Assembly: GCF_016597725.1 (NCBI RefSeq)
Contig: NZ_VCGY01000001.1
Location: 372,001-436,000, forward strand
From: Marinobacter sp. 1-4A
GTDB taxonomy: Bacteria; Pseudomonadota; Gammaproteobacteria; Pseudomonadales; Oleiphilaceae
Direction of reading: 5' to 3'
DNA length: 64,000 bases
Below, one piece after another: positions 38,941 to 47,478 of this stretch. The position numbers and the translations under genes are program-made. How positions within the stretch are numbered: the first letter of the stretch is position 1; the number at the start of each line of letters is the position of its first letter. The notes below the pieces were generated by a model. The model did not search any database. It was not told the DNA's origin and saw nothing but the letters and a program-made list of their open reading frames with translations.

Positions 38941-39634
38941 GCAACTCGCGAATCCTCACCCAATCCTCCGGTGTGTCTATGTCATCATGGACACCCGGAA
39001 TGATAAGCCGAGTCGCATTCGCCTCCATCAACAAGCGACCAGCGCCCTGATCTCCCTCTAGCTCGAGCACCTGAGGCCATAACCAACGGGGCAGATACGC
39101 TGGCACACCTGGACGCCGCCCGTAATCAGCAGCAACCGGCAACTTGGGAAAACCTCTCGCTGCTTCACCAAACGCCCGAAGTGCGTCTTGGTCTAACAAT
39201 GGTTGATCCGCAACCAACACAAAGACACCTTTTACCCGAGGGCCAAGGCTTCGGATACCTGCCGCCAACGAAGCCGACATACCTTCGCGCCAGTCAGCCA
39301 CAGGCACCCAACGAGACGGCTGCACACGGCAACGAAAACGTATCAATGGGTACCAGGCGCCACAAACAACGCGCACATCTCGGCTAAGCACCCTGCCCTG
39401 CCCAATGGCGCAATCCAGCAGAGTTTGCCCCCCACCAACATGACCACTGAGGCTTAACATAGCTTTAGGGCGCCCAAACCGGCTGGATGCACCGGCAGCA
39501 AGAATAAGTGCCGGAAACTCCTGATCGATGTCATGGCAAGAGGCCGCTATGATGTCTCTCCTGATATAAAGATGAAAATGAAAAGAGTGGCAGGAAATGG
39601 CGTGTGCTAATTGCGTGACAAGACACTCGCCCAT
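38900..39634 (-). CDS. MobA-like NTP transferase (MocA/nucleotidyltransferase family)
   Basis: A GT-A fold nucleotidyltransferase. The signature [18 protein letters not shown] is present, then LVADQPLLD and the C-terminal DDIDTPEDW. Members include MocA, which makes molybdopterin cytosine dinucleotide, but also others; the substrate is not clear. The only canonical start in frame is ATG 39634 (244 residues), giving an unconserved head of about 40 residues. A strong AGGAGA near 39560 points at a non-standard codon (ATC or ATA) close to the conserved part, so the start is uncertain. Confidence 0.75.
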   Translation of the reverse strand: MGECLVTQLAHAISCHSFHFHLYIRRDIIAASCHDIDQEFPALILAAGASSRFGRPKAMLSLSGHVGGGQTLLDCAIGQGRVLSRDVRVVCGAWYPLIRFRCRVQPSRWVPVADWREGMSASLAAGIRSLGPRVKGVFVLVADQPLLDQDALRAFGEAARGFPKLPVAADYGRRPGVPAYLPRWLWPQVLELEGDQGAGRLLMEANATRLIIPGVHDDIDTPEDWVRIRELLNQTSLQARRFPN

Positions 39635-39686
39635 GGATTTTTGCTAGAATCTCCCCATCATTCAACCCTACCCGCCCGGAAATTTG

Positions 39687-40538
39687 ATGAACCACCTGTT
39701 TGTAGACAACCTCACTGTTATTGACTTTGCTTATCTGGATCCCACCCGCGGATTAGTCGGGGAAAGCTGGATTGCAGACGTGGTGCTAGGAGGCGAGCTT
39801 GATGATCAGGGTATGGTATTCGATTTCAGCAATGTGAAGCGCACCATAAAGCGCATCATAGACGAGCGCGTGGATCACCGGCTGGTTATACCCCGAGGCT
39901 ACGAGGGCTTATCCTGGAATCAGGACACGCCTGACACTTTTATCTGGAACCTTACCGACGGTAGCCACATCATTCATCGCTCTCCCGACGAAGCCGTTGT
40001 TTGGCTTTCTTCAGACCGGGTTACACCGTCAGCCGTGGCTACCCTACTTGAGCGTGAGCTTTTGGCGGTGCTACCTGCAAACGTCACGTCGGTACAAATT
40101 AGCCTTCGAGAAGACACCATAGAGGGCGCTTACTATCATTATGTTCACGGCCTTAAAAAGCACTTGGGCAACTGTCAACGCATAGCCCACGGCCACCGCT
40201 CGCCGATTCGTATTGATCGCAATGGCAAACGCGATGAAGTGCTGGAGCGTTCTTGGGCAAAGCTGTGGGAGGACATCTACGTCGGTTCTGAAGAGGATGT
40301 AGTGCGTCGCTATGTTAAAGAAGATGGGACGGCTTACATAACCTTCGAGTACGAGGCCAATCAAGGCGAGTTTGCGCTTACCCTGCCTGAGAAGCGGGTT
40401 TACATGATGAGCACTGATACCACTGTCGAATTAATCGCTGCACACATCGCCAGCCAGCTGAAATCGGAACTTCCTTCAGACACAATTCTGGTCAAAGCCT
40501 ACGAAGGCGTAGGAAAAGGCGCCATAGCCTCTCGCTAA
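39687..40538 (+). CDS. QueD/PTPS-family protein, two-part form
   Basis: A 283-residue protein of the 6-pyruvoyl-/6-carboxytetrahydropterin synthase family, about twice the usual QueD length. The first half carries GMVFDFSNVKRTIKRI and DHRLVIP, matching the QueD DF...DH segments, but its expected zinc site is missing. The second half carries YVHGLKKHLGNCQRIAHGH, resembling the QueD zinc His and catalytic Cys region. The active site may therefore be assembled from both halves. No queC or queE is nearby. ATG 39687 with CGGAAA upstream. Confidence 0.72.
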   Translation: MNHLFVDNLTVIDFAYLDPTRGLVGESWIADVVLGGELDDQGMVFDFSNVKRTIKRIIDERVDHRLVIPRGYEGLSWNQDTPDTFIWNLTDGSHIIHRSPDEAVVWLSSDRVTPSAVATLLERELLAVLPANVTSVQISLREDTIEGAYYHYVHGLKKHLGNCQRIAHGHRSPIRIDRNGKRDEVLERSWAKLWEDIYVGSEEDVVRRYVKEDGTAYITFEYEANQGEFALTLPEKRVYMMSTDTTVELIAAHIASQLKSELPSDTILVKAYEGVGKGAIASR

Positions 40539-40574
40539 AACAAAGGCTCAGGAAACAGGCCACTCCCAAGCTTA

Positions 40575-40679
40575 GTGAGCAGGGCGCCACCTCCCAAAAC
40601 TGTGTGTTGCCATGGATGGCAACACCAAGCCCCCATGGACGGGTTCACGGCGTGTTTTGGGAGGTGGCGCCCTGCTCAC
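40575..40679. repeat. REP/MITE-like element with 26-bp perfect inverted arms
   Basis: The arms 40575-40600 and 40654-40679 are exact reverse complements (26 bp, containing GGCGCCACC). Between them lies a second perfect hairpin, TGTTGCCATGGATGGCAACA (40604-40623), and a third weaker CCATGG-centred stem near 40632-40642, so the whole can fold as a multi-armed cruciform. It has no coding potential I trust. It sits between the QueD-like gene and the tRNA terminator. Confidence 0.85.
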
Positions 40680-40720
40680 GGTCCGAGGCACAAAACTAGA
40701 CTTAACTTTTATCCAGACAC

Positions 40721-40748
40721 AAAAAAACCGCCCGAAGGCGGTTTTTTT
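40721..40748. terminator. bidirectional terminator of the tRNA pair and the QueD-like gene
   Basis: A perfect 12-bp stem, ACCGCC core flanked by seven A on the left and seven T on the right, with a CGAA loop. It serves the minus-strand tRNAs (end 40785) and probably the plus-strand gene ending at 40538. Confidence 0.92.
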
Positions 40749-40784
40749 GATGGCTATCCGGTGGACTAAACCGTCAAGCCGTAT

Positions 40785-40860
40785 TGGCGTCCCCTAGGGG
40801 GTTCGAACCCCTGTTGCCGCCGTGAAAGGGCGGAGTCCTAGGCCACTAGACGAAGGGGAC
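40785..40860 (-). tRNA. tRNA-Glu (anticodon TTC)
   Basis: A 76-nt gene starting GTCCCCTTCGTCTAG and ending with an encoded CCA. The acceptor stem GTCCCCT pairs fully with AGGGGAC, the anticodon loop is CTTTCAC giving TTC, and the T arm is GGTTCGAACCC. Nearly identical to E. coli tRNA-Glu. Confidence 0.98.
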
Positions 40861-40867
40861 TAGAAAT

Positions 40868-40943
40868 TGGTGGAGCCAGACGGGATCGAACCGTCGACCT
40901 CAACACTGCCAGTGTTGCGCTCTCCCAGCTGAGCTATGGCCCC
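40868..40943 (-). tRNA. tRNA-Ala (anticodon GGC)
   Basis: A 76-nt gene starting GGGGCCATAGCTCAGC with encoded CCA. The anticodon stem CAACA/TGTTG closes the loop CTGGCAG, giving GGC. The acceptor stem keeps the G3.U70 wobble that AlaRS recognises. It is 7 bp upstream of tRNA-Glu in the same transcript. Confidence 0.98.
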
Positions 40944-40955
40944 CAACGGCTGCGT

Positions 40956-40984
40956 ATATTAAGGATCCGCCCTATGGGCGTCAA
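40956..40984 (-). promoter_or_regulatory. promoter of the tRNA-Ala/tRNA-Glu operon
   Basis: On the minus strand: TTGACG (40979-40984), a 17-bp spacer, TAATAT (40956-40961). The start would be near 40949, about 6 nt before tRNA-Ala. It lies in the 113 bp after gltX, so the tRNAs need not depend on gltX transcription. Confidence 0.8.
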
Positions 40985-41057
40985 CCTTTTGCCGTACTTT
41001 TTTTCGGTTTTCTGAACTTCCCTGTCCAGACCGCTTACTTCTTCGCCAAAGTGATCA

Positions 41058-42539
41058 TTAAGCACCCAGCGCGGCGTACTCTTTCTCCACCTTTTTGGTT
41101 TCCTTCTTGGAGAAGCCTCCCAGCACCTCCAAAGCCTGGCGCAAACGGGCACGGGTCATATCTGGGCCGAGCATTTCCATGGAATCCATAACCGACCAGG
41201 AGTTTGGCGTACCGGCGATGGCCACAAATACAGAGAACATAAAATCACCCATTTTCAAATCCATGGCTTTGGCCAAAAACTTGATATCGGCGAAAATAGT
41301 TTCCTTGCTCCAATGACGCTGCGCTTCGAGCTTCCACAAGGTGAACTGGAGCACACGCTTAATCTGCCCTTCTTCCAGCTTATTGTGTGCAAAGTCTTCC
41401 GGCTTTAACCCAAGCATGCCAGAGAACATAAACTGAGCCATGGGTGCTACGTCGGAGAATACGTCTGCCCGACCCTTTATGTGAGGCACCAGCGCCTTAA
41501 GGGCGTCTTTGTTGAACCACCATTGGCTCATACGCTCGATAAACTGATCTTCTGTCAACTCATCCCGCAGCCACTGCCCGTTAAGCCAGCGCAGCTTCTC
41601 CACATCGAAAACGGGACCGCCAAGAGACACACGCTGAATATCAAAGTTCTCGATCATTTCATCCAAGGTGAACTTTTCACGCTCATCGGGCATGGACCAA
41701 CCCATACGGCCAAGGTAGTTGGTAACAGCTTCCGGCAAAAAGCCCATGCGCTCGTAAAAGTTAATACTGGTGGGGTTCTTGCGCTTCGACAGCTTGCTTT
41801 TATCGGGATTACGCAACAGCGGTAGATGGCATAGCACCGGCATATCCCAACCGAAGTACTCGTACAGCAGCTTATGCTTGGGTGCAGAGTTGATCCACTC
41901 CTCACCGCGCAACACGTGGGTGATTTCCATCAAATGGTCGTCGACCACATTGGCAAGATGGTAAGTCGGCATACCATCGGATTTCAGCAATATCTGGCAA
42001 TCTACCTGAGCCCAGTCGATTTCAATGGTGCCCCGGAGCATGTCGTCAATTTCGCAAATGCCTTCATCCGGCACCTTCATACGAATCACGTAAGACTCAC
42101 CCGCATCCAAGCGGCGCTTCACTTCTTCTTGGGAAAGCTCCAAATTTCCTTTGATGCCGGGGTTCAAGCCCTGCGCTTTGCGCTCCTCTCGGATAACATC
42201 CAATTCTTCCGGGGTGCGGAAGCAATAGAATGCATGGCCTGCTGTCACCAAATCTTCAGCATACTGGCTATAGGAATGCTTGCGTTCAGACTGGCGATAC
42301 GGCCCATGGGGACCACCTACATCTGGGCCTTCATCCCAATTAAGACCAAGCCAACGCAGCGCCCCGAGAATATCCTGTTCGGATTCTGCGGTACTGCGGG
42401 CTTGGTCGGTATCTTCAATACGCAGGATGAATTGCCCGCCGTGCTGCCGGGCAAAACACAAGTTGAATAGTGCCACGTAGGCGGTACCAACGTGTGGATC
42501 ACCGGTGGGTGATGGGGCAATTCGGGTACGTACAGTCAT
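41058..42539 (-). CDS. gltX: glutamyl-tRNA synthetase
   Basis: Class I synthetase charging tRNA-Glu, 493 residues. The HIGH-type motif is [12 protein letters not shown] (residues 9-20) and the KMSKS-type motif is KLSKRKNP (near residue 255). The C-terminal anticodon-binding helical domain is complete. It lies directly upstream of tRNA-Ala and tRNA-Glu, as in Pseudomonas. Confidence 0.97.
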   Translation of the reverse strand: MTVRTRIAPSPTGDPHVGTAYVALFNLCFARQHGGQFILRIEDTDQARSTAESEQDILGALRWLGLNWDEGPDVGGPHGPYRQSERKHSYSQYAEDLVTAGHAFYCFRTPEELDVIREERKAQGLNPGIKGNLELSQEEVKRRLDAGESYVIRMKVPDEGICEIDDMLRGTIEIDWAQVDCQILLKSDGMPTYHLANVVDDHLMEITHVLRGEEWINSAPKHKLLYEYFGWDMPVLCHLPLLRNPDKSKLSKRKNPTSINFYERMGFLPEAVTNYLGRMGWSMPDEREKFTLDEMIENFDIQRVSLGGPVFDVEKLRWLNGQWLRDELTEDQFIERMSQWWFNKDALKALVPHIKGRADVFSDVAPMAQFMFSGMLGLKPEDFAHNKLEEGQIKRVLQFTLWKLEAQRHWSKETIFADIKFLAKAMDLKMGDFMFSVFVAIAGTPNSWSVMDSMEMLGPDMTRARLRQALEVLGGFSKKETKKVEKEYAALGA

Positions 42540-42673
42540 GAAACCTTCCTGTAATCGGTGGCCGTTTAGTTAACCCGGTATTATACCGGCCCGAGCGTTA
42601 TTTCCCATGGGCACCACGCGTATCATCATGCTAATTCTCTAAACCCATTTTAGGTTTTGCGATTACTCGCCCT

Positions 42674-42696
42674 TTAGTGTTACATTATAACATTGC
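42674..42696. promoter_or_regulatory. Zur-like operator upstream of znuA
   Basis: TGTTA-N5-TAACA (42678-42692) in an AT-rich block; on the minus strand it reads GCAATGTTATAATGTAACA, close to the Zur pattern AATGTTATAnnATAACATT. It lies 32 bp before the znuA ATG. Zinc repression is inferred from the match and the gene. Confidence 0.7.
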
Positions 42697-42723
42697 AAGC
42701 AGTAATCAGGACTTAAACCAGTT

Positions 42724-43704
42724 ATGCGTATTATCAACACAGCCCTTTCGTTAACCCTAGGCGCCAGTGCCCTTCTGTATGGCAGCACCGTCGTTGCCGA
42801 TACACGCGTGCTGGCCTCCATCAAGCCACTGGAACTCTTGGTGCGCGCCATTGCGACCGAAGGCACACAAACCACCACATTGGTCCCTCCCGGCGCGAGC
42901 CCACACAATTACTCAATGGCGCCATCCAAGCGCAGGGCGCTGGAAAACTCTGACGTTATTTTCTGGGTCGGGCCGGGTATGGAAACGTTTTTAACCCGCC
43001 TTTTAACAGGCAGTGAGTTTGGTGAGCGCTCCGTTGCTCTCATGGGCGAAACTACCAACACGGGCGCTAGTGAAAATGTGAGCATGATTCAAGATCACGA
43101 AGACACACATCATGCTCACGAACCCCAGGGGCAAGACCACGAGCACGACCACAACCACGGTGATGGCGAAGGTGCTGGACAGGACCCGCACGTCTGGGTA
43201 GACCCACACATGGCGCTTACCATGGCAGAGGCCATTCGGGATGCTTTAGCGCGCCTAGACGGAGCAGACAAACCGGCTCTGGATCGCAACCTTAGAGCCT
43301 TTGAATCCTCCATTGCCGCGAAAGAAATGGAAATCCGCAAGCAATTGGAGCCGGTGCAAGATATCAGCCTATTCGCGTATCACAGTGCTTTCATTCGATT
43401 CGCCGAACACTACAACTTAAAGGTTGAAGGCGTGCTCACACTCAACCCGGAGCGCTCACCGGGTGCCCGGCATATTGCAGAAGTTCAAGCAAGCCTGCGC
43501 AGCGCGAATCACCCTTGCTTGCTGACAGAGCCACAATTCAACCGGCAATGGTGGCGATCCATTACTCAGGGGCTAGACGTGACCTTCAGCACCTGGGACC
43601 CGCTGGCCACCGGTATTGAAGCATCGGCAGACGGCTATGCGGCTTTTCAGCAAAGCATCGCGGACGCTGTGCTCAAGTGTCTACCAGAGAATGCTCAGCA
43701 TTAA
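42724..43704 (+). CDS. znuA: zinc ABC transporter substrate-binding protein ZnuA
   Basis: A 326-residue periplasmic zinc-binding protein. Signal peptide of about 25 residues (cleavage near VVA-D). Metal ligands are His61 (GASPHNYS), the His near 162 (WVDPHMAL) and a third in AYHSAFIRF. Between them lies a His/Asp/Glu-rich loop at about residues 124-146, a hallmark of ZnuA over manganese-binding relatives. znuB, znuC and zur are not adjacent: the next gene is an unrelated permease on the other strand, overlapping by 24 bp. Confidence 0.94.
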   Translation: MRIINTALSLTLGASALLYGSTVVADTRVLASIKPLELLVRAIATEGTQTTTLVPPGASPHNYSMAPSKRRALENSDVIFWVGPGMETFLTRLLTGSEFGERSVALMGETTNTGASENVSMIQDHEDTHHAHEPQGQDHEHDHNHGDGEGAGQDPHVWVDPHMALTMAEAIRDALARLDGADKPALDRNLRAFESSIAAKEMEIRKQLEPVQDISLFAYHSAFIRFAEHYNLKVEGVLTLNPERSPGARHIAEVQASLRSANHPCLLTEPQFNRQWWRSITQGLDVTFSTWDPLATGIEASADGYAAFQQSIADAVLKCLPENAQH

Positions 43705-44595
43705 CGGAATGGACACCATAGCCAGAAGCGTCTGGCCACTGATAATACCCGCCATCAACGGCGCATCGCCGCCTAACTGCCTAGCTAAAATGTAGGCAGA
43801 GGTGGCGGTTGGGAGGGTGGCCAGCACAACCGCCACCTGAACCAATGTGCCGTTGAGGCCCAGAAGAACCGCAAGCCCAGTGGCCATCAGTGGAAACAAT
43901 AGCAATTTCAATACGGACGACACCACAAACGGTACAGATCCGCCTCGCAAGGCTTTTAGTTGCAGGCCAGCGCCAACCGTCATCAGCCCCATCGGCAAGG
44001 CCAGATTACTCAGTGGCTCAAGCGTTCCCGCAAGAAGCGGGTGAAAACCAATCTCAAAATAGCTCCAAATTACCCCGAGAACCGACCCTATAATCAGTGG
44101 GTTTGATGCAATGGCCCGCAGCACAGGCCCCAACCGTGCAGGGCCGTCTGTGGTCACCAGAGAAAACATGAGAATGCACAGCAAATTTATCAGCGGCACC
44201 ATAACGGCAACCGCAATTGCGGTGAGTGACAGCCCGTCATCACCAAGAAGCATACCCCCTGCCGCAAGCCCCACGTAGGAGTTAAACCGGATAGCGCCCT
44301 GATAAACAGAGGAGAATACTGGCCCGCTCCAACGCCAGAAAAACTGCGTAACAGCCAGCACCAGTGTCATCGCCAGCAGCATAGAGCCAATCAACAGAGC
44401 CGTTTCGCCGTAGGCGGAAGCAGGCAAGCGGGCCTGCCCAAGCTTGAAAACCAGCATAGCGGGAAAGAGCACGTAATAGGTAAACCGCTCGGCCTGGGGC
44501 CAAAACTCAACAGAAGGGAAAGCCCAACGCCTGAACAGGTGCCCCAATACAATCAGCGCAAAAACAGGCACCAGCGCCTGAACCATAACCGGCAT
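43681..44595 (-). CDS. AEC-family (auxin efflux carrier-like) transporter
   Basis: A 304-residue inner-membrane protein with about ten helices in two five-helix halves, the AEC/BART layout (start VPVFALIVLGHLFRRW, middle SNLALPMGLMTVGAGLQL). Bacterial members move malate, other carboxylates or amino acids. The tail overlaps the znuA tail by 24 bp on the opposite strand. Substrate unknown. Confidence 0.9.
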   Translation of the reverse strand: MPVMVQALVPVFALIVLGHLFRRWAFPSVEFWPQAERFTYYVLFPAMLVFKLGQARLPASAYGETALLIGSMLLAMTLVLAVTQFFWRWSGPVFSSVYQGAIRFNSYVGLAAGGMLLGDDGLSLTAIAVAVMVPLINLLCILMFSLVTTDGPARLGPVLRAIASNPLIIGSVLGVIWSYFEIGFHPLLAGTLEPLSNLALPMGLMTVGAGLQLKALRGGSVPFVVSSVLKLLLFPLMATGLAVLLGLNGTLVQVAVVLATLPTATSAYILARQLGGDAPLMAGIISGQTLLAMVSIPLMLSILW

Positions 44596-44667
44596 ACCAA
44601 ATACTCCAGCATCGTTTACTTATAACGGACAGCTATCCCGAAGCTTAACCGAATAGTCTTGGAGCAT

Positions 44668-44684
44668 ATCAGACGGAACACTAG
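44668..44684 (+). repeat. dispersed 17-mer, copy 3 (14/17 match)
   Basis: ATCAGACGGAACACTAG differs at three positions from the copies at 7658 and 54500. It reads toward the PLP-enzyme start 88 bp away. Confidence 0.4.
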
Positions 44685-44772
44685 TGGTCATGGCGTACCA
44701 ACCCTGCCAAAATAATTGCCGCACTGCTGCCAGATTACCGTCTCAAACCACACTCAGCCGCAAGGAGAGCCC

Positions 44773-45957
44773 ATGCAACCCGAGCCTAAATCCGAACAAG
44801 GTAAGGCAACCCGAATCATTCACAACCGCCGCCATAAGGACAGCTTTGGCAGCCCTTATTCACCGGTTTATAACACCACCACCTACCGGTTCGCAGATAC
44901 GGCTTCTTTGCAGGAGGTGATTGAGGGTCGCACGCCAGGCAATCTTTACACCCGATGGGGCAGCAATCCCACGATTCAGGAGTTGGAGCAAGGTTTAGCT
45001 AGCCTTGAGGGTGCAGAAGATGCGCTTGCCTTTGCCTCGGGCATGGCAGCCATTTCCGCAACGCTCTTCGCCCATGGCCGCCATGGCATTGTGTGTGTTG
45101 GAGATCTTTACGGCGGCACACAGGAATTGCTGACTAAACATCTCGAGCCCCTTGGCATTCCGGTAACCTTCCTCTTGAAACATGAGCCGGAGCAGCTTGC
45201 CAAGGCTCTGAATAAGCCCGGCATGCTGGTGTATTGCGAATCGCCTGCCAACCCGACGTTGAGCGTACTGGACCTCAAGACATTGGCGCAGCAAGCCCAC
45301 GCCAAGGGCGCCCTTTTAGCCGTTGACAACACCTTTGCCTCGCCGATCAATCAGCGACCACTGGCATTGGGTGCTGACTTGAGCCTCCACAGTGCGAGCA
45401 AGTTTCTTGGAGGCCACAGTGATATCACGGCTGGCGCAGTAATGGCGTCCGCGGACCGAATCAAGCCCATTGGCTTGTGGCGAAAAAACCTCGGCCAGAT
45501 TATCGCGCCGGAAACCGCCGCCCTTCTCTCTAGAAGTTTGAGAACGCTACCTCTGCGGGTAAGGCAACACAACGAGAATGCCATGGCCGTTGCCCGCGCT
45601 ATGGAAGCCCACCCGGCAATAAAACGAGTGCTTTACCCGGGGCTGCCTGATTTTGACGGCCACAATCTAGCGGCGCAGCAAATGGACGGATTCGGCGGAG
45701 TGTTGACGATTGAGCTCAAAGGAGGACGGGAACAGGCCGTTAAAGTCGCCGACAGCCTGAGGGTTTTCCTACTAGCCACCAGTCTGGGCGGAGTAGAAAG
45801 TCTCGTTTCCCAGCCCTGCGCTACCAGCCACCACGGCATCAGCCAAGAGGAGCGTGAACGCCGTGGCATAACCGACAGCATGCTGCGACTGTCTGTGGGG
45901 CTGGAAGATGCGCAAGATTTGATCGCCGATCTTGAACAGGCGCTGAGCCAGTTATAA
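44773..45957 (+). CDS. trans-sulfuration family PLP enzyme (cystathionine synthase/lyase type)
   Basis: A 394-residue Cys/Met-metabolism enzyme. The PLP lysine is in HSASKFLGGHSD; TRWGSNPTIQELEQGLASLE and FASGMAAISATL are typical of the fold. Cystathionine gamma-synthase, gamma- or beta-lyase, methionine gamma-lyase and O-acylhomoserine sulfhydrylase all share these motifs and I cannot separate them by eye. ATG 44773 has AAGGAGAG eight bases upstream; the frame runs back to 44716 without support. Convergent with the DUF488 gene (6-bp overlap). Confidence 0.88.
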   Translation: MQPEPKSEQGKATRIIHNRRHKDSFGSPYSPVYNTTTYRFADTASLQEVIEGRTPGNLYTRWGSNPTIQELEQGLASLEGAEDALAFASGMAAISATLFAHGRHGIVCVGDLYGGTQELLTKHLEPLGIPVTFLLKHEPEQLAKALNKPGMLVYCESPANPTLSVLDLKTLAQQAHAKGALLAVDNTFASPINQRPLALGADLSLHSASKFLGGHSDITAGAVMASADRIKPIGLWRKNLGQIIAPETAALLSRSLRTLPLRVRQHNENAMAVARAMEAHPAIKRVLYPGLPDFDGHNLAAQQMDGFGGVLTIELKGGREQAVKVADSLRVFLLATSLGGVESLVSQPCATSHHGISQEERERRGITDSMLRLSVGLEDAQDLIADLEQALSQL

Positions 45958-46314
45958 ATCGCCGCTATTGAGGAAGTCGCGAAGGGCTGCAGCGTTATTA
46001 TGCTCTGTGTCCTTCGCAGCGAACACCAAGGTTATGCGTTTGTGTTCTTTCACTATCGACTGCAGCTCTTTCAGATCGTCAGCAGCCTCGGTTTTCTCGA
46101 GTTCTTTCAGATACCTCTGGCGAAATTCCTCCCATTTTTCAGGGTCGTGCCCAAACCATTTTCGCAGGTCGGTAGAAGGTGCCAACCCTTTCAGCCAAGC
46201 TTCAAGCTCTGCATCTTCCTTCGCAACACCACGAGGCCATATTCTGTCGACTAGAATACGCGGGCCGTCAGAGCGGGCGGCGTCTTCGTAAGCTCTCTTG
46301 ATTCGAATATCCAT
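45952..46314 (-). CDS. DUF488 family protein (YeaO-like)
   Basis: A 120-residue protein with the DUF488 pattern: MDIRIKRAYED, VDRIWPRGV, WFGHDPEKWEEFRQRY and LVFAAKDTEHNNA. ATG 46314 has GGAGG seven bases upstream; the TTG two codons before is not needed. Its role is unknown. It shares a strand with the hydroxyacid oxidase 21 bp upstream, so it may be its operon partner. Confidence 0.88.
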   Translation of the reverse strand: MDIRIKRAYEDAARSDGPRILVDRIWPRGVAKEDAELEAWLKGLAPSTDLRKWFGHDPEKWEEFRQRYLKELEKTEAADDLKELQSIVKEHKRITLVFAAKDTEHNNAAALRDFLNSGDL

Positions 46315-46335
46315 CTTCAAGCCTCCGTTTATCGT

Positions 46336-47478
46336 TCAAACAAGATCATCCGGGCTCAACTGTTCTATCGAATTTTTACCCAATAGTGCAAGGGTCAGTT
46401 CTACTTCATAGCGGAAGTTTTCCAGCATCCGGCAGACCGCCGCGTCACCACCCGCTGCCAACGCATAGGCCCATGCACGGCCCGCCAAACAAGCGTTTGC
46501 GCCAAGGCAGAGCGCCCGAATAACGTCTTGGCCAGACTGTATACCACCATCAAGAAGAATCTCGGTTTTTCCGGACACGGCTTCCGCTATGGCAGGCAAA
46601 GCCGAGATGGTTGACGGTGCGCCATCCAGTTGCCGTCCGCCGTGATTGGAAACAACAATGCCGTCGGCACCAACATCCACTGCTGAACGGGCATCGTCGG
46701 GGTCCATAATTCCTTTGATAACAAGCTTGCCCGGCCAATGCTGTCGCACCCAATCAAGGTCGTTCCAGGTGACCGATGCGTCAAACTGCTGATCTACCCA
46801 AGCCTTAAAATCGTCAGGGTTTCGACCAGAAGGCACAGCATCGGAGAGGTTTCCGAACGTCAGAGGCTTACCTTGGATGGCGACATCCCAGAGCCATAAT
46901 GGGTGGGAAAGCAGGTCAGACAGTTTTTGAATTTTCCCCCAGGGCGATAGCCCGCCATTCATGCCATTTCGCACATCCCGGTAGCGCATACCCAACTTAG
47001 GCAGATCTACCGTAAACACCAACGTGGAGTAACCGGCGTTATGTGCACGGTTAAGTATGGCTTCTGAATAACCCCGGTCTTTCAGGACATAAAGTTGAAA
47101 CCAATTAGCCGAGTCAGTGGCTGCAGCAACTTCTTCCAACGAGCAAATCGAGACAGTGCTAAGGCAAAAGGGCACACCACCTTTCTGTGCTGCCCGGGCT
47201 GCTTGAACTTCTCCTCTGCGGGCCAGCATGCCCGCGAGACCTACAGGCGCTAGGGCCAATGGCATAGCAGCGTCTTGGCCCAGTATTCGTGTGGCGGCAG
47301 AGCCGCTGGACACGTCTCGCATTACTCTCTGGCGAAAATGCAGGCGCTGGAAATCCTCGGTGTTCTCTCGGAGAGTTTGCTCTGAAAAGGCGCCACCATC
47401 AAAATAATCAAACATCATCCGGGGCAGTCGAGCTTTAGCGATTTTACGGTTATCCGTTGTGTTTGCAGGTGTGATCAT
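46336..47478 (-). CDS. FMN-dependent 2-hydroxyacid oxidase/dehydrogenase (LldD-like)
   Basis: A 380-residue TIM-barrel flavoprotein of the glycolate oxidase, L-lactate dehydrogenase and mandelate dehydrogenase family. The catalytic His-Arg pair is in GIVVSNHGGRQLDG, and the FMN phosphate site follows in LLDGGIQSGQDV. The N-terminal MMFDYFDGGAFSE is also typical. ATG 47478 overlaps the stop of the hemerythrin-GGDEF-EAL gene (ATGA), so the two are translationally coupled. The exact substrate is not readable. Confidence 0.9.
   Translation of the reverse strand: MITPANTTDNRKIAKARLPRMMFDYFDGGAFSEQTLRENTEDFQRLHFRQRVMRDVSSGSAATRILGQDAAMPLALAPVGLAGMLARRGEVQAARAAQKGGVPFCLSTVSICSLEEVAAATDSANWFQLYVLKDRGYSEAILNRAHNAGYSTLVFTVDLPKLGMRYRDVRNGMNGGLSPWGKIQKLSDLLSHPLWLWDVAIQGKPLTFGNLSDAVPSGRNPDDFKAWVDQQFDASVTWNDLDWVRQHWPGKLVIKGIMDPDDARSAVDVGADGIVVSNHGGRQLDGAPSTISALPAIAEAVSGKTEILLDGGIQSGQDVIRALCLGANACLAGRAWAYALAAGGDAAVCRMLENFRYEVELTLALLGKNSIEQLSPDDLV

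Noticed and set aside
40575-40797. Short open frames (61-64 codons) across the inverted repeat
   Set aside because: They follow the palindromic arms and the terminator; no ribosome site. Coding looks accidental.
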